DNA from: an uncultured Bacteroidota bacterium
GTDB taxonomy: Bacteria; Bacteroidota; Bacteroidia; Chitinophagales; Chitinophagaceae
DNA: 64,000 nt
Assembly: GCA_903938445.1 (NCBI GenBank)
Contig: CAJADG010000039.1
Location: forward strand, 152,833 to 216,832
Direction of reading: 5' to 3'
In this document: positions 36,000 through 43,702 of the stretch, one piece after another
Layout: the number at the start of each line of letters is the position of its first letter
Numbering within the stretch: the first letter of the stretch is position 1
The notes under the pieces: model-generated
The model's input: only the letters and a program-made list of their open reading frames with translations
Database searches by the model: none
What the model was told of the DNA's origin: nothing
Program-made: the position numbers and the translations under genes

Positions 36000-36842
36000 C
36001 TATCCAAATTTTACCGAAGTCATTGTTAATGATCCTCCAACAGCTTTGTCATTAAAGAAACTTATATTTTCATTTTTATCTTTTAAGCCAAGCGTATACA
36101 ATAATGGTAAGTAATGTTCAGGCGTTGGAATTGCCATTTGCGCTTCCTTACCTAATTGTTCATAATGAATTAATTTTTGATGCTCATCATTTAAAATAAA
36201 ATCCTTGAATTGTTGATTCATATGATGCGCCCAGTCATAACCATATTCGGGTTCATTTAATTTATCCCACGCAACCATGCGTAAATTGTGCACCATATTT
36301 CCGCTACCCATAATCAAAACTCCTTTTTTTCGAAGCTGATAAATTTCTTTTGCTAAGTCATAATGAAATTGTGGGTGCTTTGTATAATCAATACTAAGTT
36401 GCAATACAGGAATATTAGCTTCGGGATACATATACTTAACAATGGTCCAGGTACCATGATCCAATCCCCAATCATGATCCAATTCTACTTGTGTAGAATG
36501 AATTAAGGATGCTGTTTCTTTAGCAAGTGCAGGACTACCCGGTGCTGGATATTGCACCTGATACAAAGCTTCAGGAAATCCTCCAAAATCATGAATGGTT
36601 TTTGGGAAATCCATTGCTGTAATTTGTGTGCCCTTAGTAAACCAATGTGCAGACACTACTAATACTGCCTTAGGTGTAGGAATTTCCTTTGCAATACTCG
36701 TCCATCTCCTACTAAACTGAGTATCCTCAATTCCATTCATTGGAGAACCATGCCCTACAAATAATACAGGCATTAGATAGGGCTGCTCCGGCAGCCCTTC
36801 CGTAAAACTTTTAAAATCGTTCAAATTATGGATAGTACTCAT
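36000..36842 (-). CDS. ygiD: LigB-type extradiol dioxygenase, 4,5-DOPA dioxygenase (YgiD-like)
   Basis: Non-haem metal dioxygenase of 280 residues. Metal-ligand candidates are His31 (VGHGSPMN) and His66 (SAHWF), with HDFGGFPEALYQVQYPAPG and a GSGNMVHNLR segment later, as in YgiD. YgiD cleaves L-DOPA to betalamic acid-type products and uses Zn in some reports; the natural bacterial substrate is uncertain. Follows a GH3 gene by 29 nt; no functional link is obvious. Confidence 0.88.
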   Translation of the reverse strand: MSTIHNLNDFKSFTEGLPEQPYLMPVLFVGHGSPMNGIEDTQFSRRWTSIAKEIPTPKAVLVVSAHWFTKGTQITAMDFPKTIHDFGGFPEALYQVQYPAPGSPALAKETASLIHSTQVELDHDWGLDHGTWTIVKYMYPEANIPVLQLSIDYTKHPQFHYDLAKEIYQLRKKGVLIMGSGNMVHNLRMVAWDKLNEPEYGYDWAHHMNQQFKDFILNDEHQKLIHYEQLGKEAQMAIPTPEHYLPLLYTLGLKDKNENISFFNDKAVGGSLTMTSVKFG

Positions 36843-36871
36843 ACAATTTACCTATTTATAAACAGGCAATT

Positions 36872-39196
36872 TTATTTTTTCACTGCGTACTTAATGGTTC
36901 TTGCATCATGAATTACGCCCTTCCAATTTAAACCATAACCAAAATCATATAAATGCCCTTGGGCATCTTTGTAAGGAGTCATGTCATGTGGTTTGTCCTC
37001 AAATTGTTTTTCAACAACACTCATATTAAGCGGCATTTGCATTGGCAATAAACCAGATGGCTCTACTTTACCTGAAATAATATCTAATTGAGCTTCCATT
37101 TGAACACCAAATTCACCTACAATCGCATCAACCTCTTTTTCAAATTCACCAAATACCATTGGATTTGTTAATGCCACAGAAACAATAACTGGCTTACCTT
37201 TCATTGCTTTTTTAGTATCTAAAATGGTATTTAAATCAGGATATGAATTTGACTTTGATGTTTTGCCTTTGTAAGATCTATCCTTAATTGTTGAATCAAT
37301 AACCGGATCACCTGCTGCTATACTATGCTCACGTGCATCTACTGCAGTATAGTCTTTTAATTGCAAACTAATAGGCACATAACCATTCCCTCCAGCTTCT
37401 CTATCTGCTCTACTATAACCACCACTCATTGGGCTTTTGATAAACACAATGGCAAAATCTGCTTTTGCTGGATCATCGGTTACGCTATAATATTTTTTAA
37501 TTAATTCTAAATTAACTGGATACTCTGTTTTTTCTGGAACAGGTTGACCAAAAAAGTTTAATCCAGCTGGAGTCGTTCTTTTGGGAACATATACTGTTTT
37601 ACCCTTTGCAATTGGCAAAGTTTTATTTTGGTTTTTAATCAACACGATTGATTTTAACTGTGCATCATATCCTGCTTTCATAAACTCAGGCTTTCCAATA
37701 ATTGCTTTAGATTCATTAGGATCTAAATATGGATTTTCAAATAAACCTACACTGAAAATATTTAACAATAAACGAACTGCTGATTGCTCAAAACGCTTAC
37801 GCATAAAAGCTTCTCCGTGGTCCTTAACGCCCATTTGATACGCTTGTAAAACAGGTTTAGCATCATTGTTTCCACCAAACTGATCTACCCCAGCCATCAA
37901 TACTTTATAATGTCTTTCGGCAACAGATAATTTTTCAACACCCCAAGATTTTCCTACAAACATATCAGGTTTAGGACCCTCGTCTGCAGTTACTAACCAA
38001 TCGGTGCAAACAACTCCATCATATCCATATTTATTTCTCAATAAATCAGTCACTAAATATTTGCTATATCCATTACCTACATTTTCATGATTTTTTGTGT
38101 CTTGATTATAAGAGATGGTATAGTATGGCATTACCGCTGCCGCTTTTTTAGTGCCGCCATTTAATTTAAATGCACCCTCCGTAAAAGTTTTCAAATGCAT
38201 TTGAAAATTATTTCCTGGATACACTGCAAATTTCCCATAAGCAAAATGCGCATCACGACCTGCTTCCTCAGGACCTCCACTAGGCCAATGTTTTACCATT
38301 GCATTTACACTATAATTACCCCAACCGTTATATGCAGCAATCCCTTTAGGTGATGTTTGAAAACCATCCACATACGCTCTTGCCATATCCGTTGCTAAAT
38401 TTGGATCCTCTCCAAAAGTGCCTATAAATCGATTCCATCTTGGTTCAGTAGCTAAATCAATTTGAGGAGACAATGCAGTTGCAATTCCCAATGCTCTATA
38501 TTCTTTTGAAGCAATAGATCCAAATTGCAAAGTAATGCTAGGATCAAATGTTGCAGCCAATCCTAATTCCTCCGGCCATTGAGAAATAGCACCACCACTA
38601 CCCGCATTGTATTCAGCATCTTTATTTGCGCCGTTTCTTGGATCCGAACTATTGTTTGCAGGTATACCCATTCCAATAGCTTCTACTAATTTTTGAATAT
38701 TGTTATTCCATGTGGCAGCGACTATTGGATTTGCCACAGTGGTAACCAACACATGTCTTAAATTATCTTTAGTAAGGAACTCAATTTGTTGATCTGTTAA
38801 ATCTGATGCTTTTGCTCCACTTTCTTCAAAAGCTTTATTGCCATAAGTTGCTTTAAATCTTCCATTAATAGGCATTGGAACAGATTGGTGACCGCTATAC
38901 AACATTAAACCTGCGATTTGTTCAACAGACATTTTTGATACTAAGTCTTTCGCTCTTTCTTTCACATTTACGCGCCAATCTTCATAAATATCTACAACCC
39001 CATTTTTATTTAAATCCTTAAATGGCAAGCCATCTTTCATGATAATTTTTACACCAGAATTTTCGGCATATCCCAAAGTAATTTGATCATTTACTTTTAT
39101 TTTGTTAATTCCTTCTGTTAAAGCGGTGGGTGTCCATTGTTTTTGGGCATTTAAAATAACAGGCACAGTTAATAATACAAAGAATAGCTTTTTCAT
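36872..39196 (-). CDS. GH3 family beta-glucosidase-like enzyme with EF-hand-like N-terminal loop, exported
   Basis: Exported 774-residue glycosidase (signal peptide ending LNAQ, residue 18). The barrel holds EPRWNRFIGTFGEDP (251-265), Lys302-His303 in KHWPSGG and nucleophile Asp399 in VCTDWL. Before the barrel, DLNKNGVVDIYEDW (61-74) has the spacing of a calcium-binding EF-hand/dockerin loop. The C-terminal domain ends without a fibronectin-III-like extension. It represents a GH3 branch distinct from the xylosidase-like enzyme at 16.7 kb. Divergent from the cytochrome operon across 236 nt. Confidence 0.9.
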   Translation of the reverse strand: MKKLFFVLLTVPVILNAQKQWTPTALTEGINKIKVNDQITLGYAENSGVKIIMKDGLPFKDLNKNGVVDIYEDWRVNVKERAKDLVSKMSVEQIAGLMLYSGHQSVPMPINGRFKATYGNKAFEESGAKASDLTDQQIEFLTKDNLRHVLVTTVANPIVAATWNNNIQKLVEAIGMGIPANNSSDPRNGANKDAEYNAGSGGAISQWPEELGLAATFDPSITLQFGSIASKEYRALGIATALSPQIDLATEPRWNRFIGTFGEDPNLATDMARAYVDGFQTSPKGIAAYNGWGNYSVNAMVKHWPSGGPEEAGRDAHFAYGKFAVYPGNNFQMHLKTFTEGAFKLNGGTKKAAAVMPYYTISYNQDTKNHENVGNGYSKYLVTDLLRNKYGYDGVVCTDWLVTADEGPKPDMFVGKSWGVEKLSVAERHYKVLMAGVDQFGGNNDAKPVLQAYQMGVKDHGEAFMRKRFEQSAVRLLLNIFSVGLFENPYLDPNESKAIIGKPEFMKAGYDAQLKSIVLIKNQNKTLPIAKGKTVYVPKRTTPAGLNFFGQPVPEKTEYPVNLELIKKYYSVTDDPAKADFAIVFIKSPMSGGYSRADREAGGNGYVPISLQLKDYTAVDAREHSIAAGDPVIDSTIKDRSYKGKTSKSNSYPDLNTILDTKKAMKGKPVIVSVALTNPMVFGEFEKEVDAIVGEFGVQMEAQLDIISGKVEPSGLLPMQMPLNMSVVEKQFEDKPHDMTPYKDAQGHLYDFGYGLNWKGVIHDARTIKYAVKK

Positions 39197-39347
39197 ATAG
39201 CAATTTTAAAATTAGAAGAATCGTTAAAGGCAATCAGATTATAAATATAATTATTGTGTCGTAATAACGCAATAGATTTTGAATTTTTCTTGTAATCTAT
39301 TTCAAAATTAAAAACACCTGTTATTAATATTTCAATTTTAATAGTAC

Positions 39348-39370
39348 AAATATTCATAATATGAATATTT
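39348..39370. promoter_or_regulatory. Perfect 10-bp inverted repeat between GH3 and cytochrome operon
   Basis: AAATATTCAT-AAT-ATGAATATTT is a perfect inverted repeat in the 236-nt divergent region, the size of a dimeric regulator site. It sits 62 nt before the ATG of the cytochrome operon and 151 nt before the GH3 start. High AT content raises the chance of coincidence. Confidence 0.42.
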
Positions 39371-39416
39371 AAGTCTTTGTGAAGATTTAATAGCAATTTA
39401 AAACCTTCTTTTTTGT

Positions 39417-39424
39417 TATTTTTG
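39417..39424 (+). promoter_or_regulatory. TAnnTTTG -7 box of the cytochrome operon
   Basis: TATTTTTG matches the -7 consensus exactly and lies 8 nt before the ATG at 39433, which would give a leaderless or near-leaderless transcript. No TTTG is seen 19-21 nt upstream, so an activator may be needed. Confidence 0.35.
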
Positions 39425-39432
39425 ATGAAGAG

Positions 39433-40161
39433 ATGAAAAAAAATAAATTATACATCATTGCATTTCTAATTATTTGTGGACTATACGCTTGTAAGCATGA
39501 TGTCTTAAATAATAATACAGTCATCAATACGGATACGACTGTAATTGTTGCGCCACCAATAGGTGGAGGATCTACTACCACACCAACCACACCTGCAGTT
39601 TCGGATACGGTATGTTTCAATACTGATATTTTACCCCTGTATGTGAGCTATTGCGGTTCTGCTGGCTGTCATGATGCAAGTAGTCAAAGAGAAGGTGTTA
39701 TTTTAACAGATTATGCGCATATTATGTTAGGAATTAGAGCAAAACAATCAAGTAGTAGTAGATACTATACTATAATTGGTGGATCTATGCCACCAAGAGC
39801 TTCTCCTCAAATGAGTGCAACGAATATTGCTACCATCAAAAAATGGATTGATCAAGGAGCACTTAATTCCCAATGTACCAATGTTTGTGATACCACTGTA
39901 TTTACCTATGCAGGTGCCATTCAAACTATTTTAGCAAACAACTGTGGTGGTTGTCATGGAACTTCACCCGGTACAGCCAATGTATATTTAGGTACATATG
40001 CGGCTGCTAAAGCTTATATCACCGCGAATACTACTTTATTCAATAATGCCATCAATTGGACCTCTACCACAGCTGCAATGAATATGCCTCAGTCCGGAAA
40101 AATGGTTTCTTGTAAAATTACGCAAATTCAAAAATGGATTAAAGCGGGCTATCCTCAATAA
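39433..40161 (+). CDS. Two-module haem lipoprotein with CX4CH and CXXCH motifs
   Basis: A 242-residue lipoprotein (lipobox Cys20 in LYAC, Pro/Thr-rich linker 36-56). Two cytochrome-like modules follow. Module 1 has the unusual haem motif CGSAGCH (Cys74-x4-Cys79-His80) and Met119 in SMPP; module 2 has standard CGGCH (171-175) and Met218 in MNMPQ. Each module is bracketed by a further Cys pair (Cys61/Cys148 and Cys152/Cys227), possibly a disulfide. Function is probably outer-membrane or periplasmic electron transfer. First gene of a tight five-gene operon; 1 nt separates it from the next. Confidence 0.8.
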   Translation: MKKNKLYIIAFLIICGLYACKHDVLNNNTVINTDTTVIVAPPIGGGSTTTPTTPAVSDTVCFNTDILPLYVSYCGSAGCHDASSQREGVILTDYAHIMLGIRAKQSSSSRYYTIIGGSMPPRASPQMSATNIATIKKWIDQGALNSQCTNVCDTTVFTYAGAIQTILANNCGGCHGTSPGTANVYLGTYAAAKAYITANTTLFNNAINWTSTTAAMNMPQSGKMVSCKITQIQKWIKAGYPQ

Positions 40162-40162
40162 T

Positions 40163-40549
40163 ATGAATAGATATATCTCCCTATTTTTTTGTTTTATTTG
40201 CATCCTATTTTTTTCATCCTGCTATTATGATAAAAAAGATCAAATTTATCCCCAGGCTGCAACAACTGCATGTGATACTACCAATAGCACCTACACTGCA
40301 GTAGTAGCTCCCATCATTAAAACAAATTGCTCCATGTGTCACGCTTCGGCTGTAGCAAATGCAAGCGGTGCTGGGATTGTATTGGATAATTATACCTCTT
40401 TAAAAGTATATGTTACTAATAATTATTTACTTAATTCCATTGTGCAAAATGGATCAGTACCAGCCATGCCTTTAAATGCAGCTAAACTTGATGCTTGCAC
40501 TATCAATAAAATTGCGGCTTGGATTAATAGAGGCGCCTTAAATAACTAA
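40163..40549 (+). CDS. Single-module haem lipoprotein related to the upstream gene
   Basis: A 128-residue lipoprotein (lipobox Cys20 in FSSC) with one cytochrome-like module: CSMCH (56-60), Met102 in PAMPL as likely axial ligand, and the bracketing cysteines Cys37 (CDTT) and Cys112. The CDTT..TY..I...C..CH and C-terminal C.I.KIAAWI layout is the same as module 2 of the preceding protein, so the two probably arose by duplication. It starts 1 nt after the upstream stop and is followed 11 nt later by YceI. Confidence 0.78.
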   Translation: MNRYISLFFCFICILFFSSCYYDKKDQIYPQAATTACDTTNSTYTAVVAPIIKTNCSMCHASAVANASGAGIVLDNYTSLKVYVTNNYLLNSIVQNGSVPAMPLNAAKLDACTINKIAAWINRGALNN

Positions 40550-40560
40550 ATTAAAAACAG

Positions 40561-41112
40561 ATGAAAATTATTATCAAAATTGTATGCCTTATTGTATTTA
40601 CCAATTTTAGTTTACAATTAAATGCACAAAAAATTTATGCTACTAAAACAGGTCAATTATTTTTTAATGCATCAGGTGGTATTGAAAAAATTGCCGCTGT
40701 TAATAATCAGGTAGATTCAAAATTTAAAGATGTAGACGGTCAAATTATTATTGGCGTATTGATTAAAGGTTTCAAATTTGAAAATCAATTAATGGAAGAC
40801 CATTTTAATGAAAATTATATGGAATCAAGTCAATTTCCAAAAGCTGAGTTCAAAGGTTATATCAAAAATGTTAAAGAAATTGATTTTTCAAAAGATGGCA
40901 AGTATCCTGCTAATTTTGAAGGTACATTAACAATACATGGTGTAGCTCAAAAGGTTACTACTACTGGTCAAATTGAAATTGCACAAGGGAAACCCACTAT
41001 TACAGGTGAGTTTAGTGTAAAAATTAAAGACTTTGGAATTAAAGGTTTATATATTGGAGAGAAAATTGCGAACGAAGCAAAAATTCGTGTGAATTGTAAA
41101 TACCAAAACTAG
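40561..41112 (+). CDS. YceI family periplasmic lipid-binding-like protein
   Basis: YceI proteins are lipocalin-like barrels that bind polyisoprenoids or amphipathic molecules, and some act beside cytochrome b561. The 183-residue product has a signal peptide (ending LNAQ, residue 23) and the family pattern FENQLMEDHFNENYMESSQFPKAEF shortened around DHF, then EGTLTIHGVAQKV and the final strand NEAKIRVNCK. It sits between the haem lipoproteins and the barrel gene, consistent with a quinone- or lipid-linked redox role (inference). Confidence 0.85.
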   Translation: MKIIIKIVCLIVFTNFSLQLNAQKIYATKTGQLFFNASGGIEKIAAVNNQVDSKFKDVDGQIIIGVLIKGFKFENQLMEDHFNENYMESSQFPKAEFKGYIKNVKEIDFSKDGKYPANFEGTLTIHGVAQKVTTTGQIEIAQGKPTITGEFSVKIKDFGIKGLYIGEKIANEAKIRVNCKYQN

Positions 41113-41116
41113 CAGC

Positions 41117-42016
41117 ATGCGCATTTTAAGATTATTATTTATTGCGAACTTATTATTATTGAGCAATTGGGGAATTGGTCAAAATGTAGACTTATTCTCT
41201 GAACAAAGTAATGATCAAAATCCCGATATTATTACAGGTACCTTTAAATCCACTCGTATTGTCAATGGACAATCTATTGAGAATGTAGGAGCTGGTGTTT
41301 TGGATTTTAGAATTTCTCACCGATTTGGCGCATTGAGCCAAGGAAGTTATAATTTATATGGATTGGATCAAGCAACTATGCGTATTGGATTGGATTATGG
41401 ATTGGCATCAAGGATTACAGTGGGTATTGGCCGAAGTACCTATCAAAAACAATATGATGCTTTTTTAAAGGTTAAATTATTACAACAACAAGATGGTGCT
41501 AAATTTATTCCTTTTGGCATTAGTTATGTTGCCAGCAGTATGTACAAAAGTTTAAAAGACGCACCTACAACTTATACTCCCTATGTAAGTGATAAATTTT
41601 CATTTGCACATCAAATAATTATTGCGAGCAAAGTAAATGACTATTTCTCCATTCAATTGTCGCCAACACTTGTTCATTACAATTTAGTCGATAGTGCTAA
41701 AATTCCAAATGACTTTAAGTCCTTGGGTATCTCATCTCGTATTCGATTAAGCAAACGCGTTAATTTTACTTCGGAATATTTTTATCGATTTGATAAATTA
41801 GCAGGATATTATAATCCATTATCACTTGGTATTGATATTGAAACAGGTGGACACGTTTTTCAGTTACATGTTAGTAATTCAACAGGCATGACTGAGCGAA
41901 CATTCATCAATGAAACAGCTGGTAGTTGGGCTAAAGGAGATTTATGTTTTGGTTTCAATATCACTAGAGCATTCTCAATTGTTAAGCCAAGGGAATTAAG
42001 AGGCGTTAAATGGTAA
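41117..42016 (+). CDS. DUF5777 family beta-barrel protein
   Basis: A 299-residue exported protein (signal peptide ending GIGQ, residue 22) built of alternating beta strands, with the family-like segments IVNGQSIENVGAGVLDFRISHRFG and MRIGLDYGLASRITVGIGRSTYQK. It is predicted to be an outer-membrane barrel. No function is known for this family. It begins 4 nt after the YceI stop, so it belongs to the same transcript and may be the outer-membrane component of the cytochrome system. Confidence 0.78.
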   Translation: MRILRLLFIANLLLLSNWGIGQNVDLFSEQSNDQNPDIITGTFKSTRIVNGQSIENVGAGVLDFRISHRFGALSQGSYNLYGLDQATMRIGLDYGLASRITVGIGRSTYQKQYDAFLKVKLLQQQDGAKFIPFGISYVASSMYKSLKDAPTTYTPYVSDKFSFAHQIIIASKVNDYFSIQLSPTLVHYNLVDSAKIPNDFKSLGISSRIRLSKRVNFTSEYFYRFDKLAGYYNPLSLGIDIETGGHVFQLHVSNSTGMTERTFINETAGSWAKGDLCFGFNITRAFSIVKPRELRGVKW

Positions 42017-42026
42017 AATTACCTTT

Positions 42027-42434
42027 ATGAAAAAAATAAGCTACATTTTATTAAGCATTTTACTGATAGCAGGTGCAGTCTATTATTATACCTTCGTTTA
42101 TGCTAAAAATCACCATAGAGATGCGCAATCTGAAACTGCCATTAAAATTAGTGCAGACGCTTTAACTGCAGCATATCAAAATAATGAGCAAGCAGCCAAT
42201 AAATTGTATTTAAATAAAGCAATTGAGGTTTCTGGAAATATTTTAACTACCAATAAAGACCAAGCTGGTCATTCTACATTATTAATTGGAAAAGCAGACG
42301 CTTTTTCCAATGTGTCTGTAACCCTAATTAGCACCGAAAATATTTCCAAAAAAATTGGAGATCCCGTAATTGTAAAAGGAGTTTGTACAGGATATTTATC
42401 CGATGTTATTATTAATGAAGGGGTATTAAAATAA
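42027..42434 (+). CDS. Membrane-anchored OB-fold (tRNA_anti-like) protein
   Basis: A 135-residue protein with one N-terminal membrane helix (about 5-25) and a soluble OB-fold domain: DALTAAYQNNEQAANKLYLNKAIEVSGNI, then VSVTLIS and GDPVIVKGVCTGYLSDVIINEGVL, as in the Bacteroidota tRNA_anti-like family. Members usually lie in envelope operons, not with tRNA genes. Last gene of the cytochrome operon, 10 nt after the barrel gene. A small hairpin GGTAA-AA-TTACC (42012-42023) overlaps the preceding stop. Confidence 0.8.
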   Translation: MKKISYILLSILLIAGAVYYYTFVYAKNHHRDAQSETAIKISADALTAAYQNNEQAANKLYLNKAIEVSGNILTTNKDQAGHSTLLIGKADAFSNVSVTLISTENISKKIGDPVIVKGVCTGYLSDVIINEGVLK

Positions 42435-42462
42435 TTTATTATTTATTCCAATTAGATGTTTA

Positions 42463-42484
42463 AATTTATGTACAAGCATAAATT
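42463..42484. repeat. 8-bp inverted repeat abutting the serine hydrolase start
   Basis: AATTTATG-TACAAG-CATAAATT ends directly before the ATG at 42485. In RNA it would fold over the ribosome landing area; as DNA it could be an operator. AT-rich, so weak. Confidence 0.3.
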
Positions 42485-43633
42485 ATGAAAAAGCATTTAT
42501 TGGTTTTATTTCTAGTGATTTTATCAATTGGTCAAATTCAAGCACAAAATTATAAAACGCAGGTTTCAAAGGCAGAAGCTGGTATTAAGGAAGTAATGGA
42601 CTCCAGCAATGTTGTTGGTTTTTCGGTTGCTGTAGTAAAGCACCATAAAATAATTTACACCCATTCATTTGGCTTAAAAGACATCGAAAAAAATATTCCA
42701 TTAACAGATAATTCAATTTTTAGAATTGCCTCCATTTCTAAATCATTTACAGCAACCTCTATCATGCAATTAGTGGAAGCAGGGAAATTGTCGCTAGATG
42801 ATGACTTTAGTAAATTAGTTGGTTTCCCGGTAAGAAATCCAAAATATCCTAACACAGTCATTACTTTAAGAATGATTATGTCTCATACTTCCTCGGTAAA
42901 TGATAGTCAAGGCTATTTTAGTTTTGATGTGATTGATCCCTCAAAGAATAAAGATTTTGCAAAATGCTATAACGATTACGAACCAGGAAAGGGTTATGCT
43001 TATTGCAATTTGAATTTTAATATGACTGGTGCAGTAATTGAAAAAACAACAGGAGAGCGATTTGATTTATATGTGAAGCATCATATTCTTGATCCATTGG
43101 GATTATATGGTGGTTATTGTGTTGACTCCTTAGATAAATCAAAGTTTGCTACTTTATACGAGTATAATAATGATTCATCAAAATTTATAGCTGCCACTGC
43201 TGCTTATAATCCAAGAAGTGAGGAAATAAAAAACCATATTTTAGGTGTTACAACCCCCATTTTTTCACCTACAGGTGGAATGAAAATATCAGCAACAGAT
43301 TTGGCAAAATATATGATAATGCATAGTCAAAAAGGAAAGTATAAAAGTGGTCGAATTATATCTGAAAGTAGCGCCATTCAAATGCAAACAAAATTATCTG
43401 ATGAGGAAGGTTATGGTTTGGCGCTTGAAACAACTGAAAAATTAATCCCAGGCGAAGTAATGTGTGGACATACTGGATCGGCTTATGGATTGTATAGCGC
43501 GATGTTTTTTAATGCGCAAAAAGAATTTGGAATAGTAGTTATTTGTAATGGAGTTGGCAAAACTTATGATAGTGGTTTTAACAATGTAATTAAAGCTGCG
43601 GTGAATAAACTTTATGATGCATTTATTAAATAA
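42485..43633 (+). CDS. Beta-lactamase-family (class C-like) serine hydrolase, exported
   Basis: Penicillin-binding-protein-fold hydrolase of 382 residues with a signal peptide (ending IQAQ, residue 21). Catalytic elements are Ser83-x-x-Lys86 (SISK), Tyr173-x-Asn175 (YCN) and His329-Thr-Gly (HTG), all intact. Such proteins act as esterases, D-aminopeptidases or carboxypeptidases; true beta-lactamase activity is not implied. It precedes a membrane-bound AraC regulator by 69 nt on the same strand. Confidence 0.9.
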   Translation: MKKHLLVLFLVILSIGQIQAQNYKTQVSKAEAGIKEVMDSSNVVGFSVAVVKHHKIIYTHSFGLKDIEKNIPLTDNSIFRIASISKSFTATSIMQLVEAGKLSLDDDFSKLVGFPVRNPKYPNTVITLRMIMSHTSSVNDSQGYFSFDVIDPSKNKDFAKCYNDYEPGKGYAYCNLNFNMTGAVIEKTTGERFDLYVKHHILDPLGLYGGYCVDSLDKSKFATLYEYNNDSSKFIAATAAYNPRSEEIKNHILGVTTPIFSPTGGMKISATDLAKYMIMHSQKGKYKSGRIISESSAIQMQTKLSDEEGYGLALETTEKLIPGEVMCGHTGSAYGLYSAMFFNAQKEFGIVVICNGVGKTYDSGFNNVIKAAVNKLYDAFIK

Positions 43634-43702
43634 GTAGAGTATATTCTAATATTGGTATTTTTTACTATCTTGAACCAACATTAAAATTAAGCAGCTATTT
43701 TT

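Noticed and set aside
39387..39620. Minus-strand frame across the cytochrome operon promoter
   Set aside because: Covers the predicted promoter and the signal peptide of a supported lipoprotein; no recognisable protein.
42012..42023. Hairpin GGTAA-AA-TTACC with three T as a terminator inside the cytochrome operon
   Set aside because: Only a 5-bp AT-leaning stem and a very short T stretch; it overlaps a stop codon and a start, so translation would disrupt it. Kept as a note, not a terminator.
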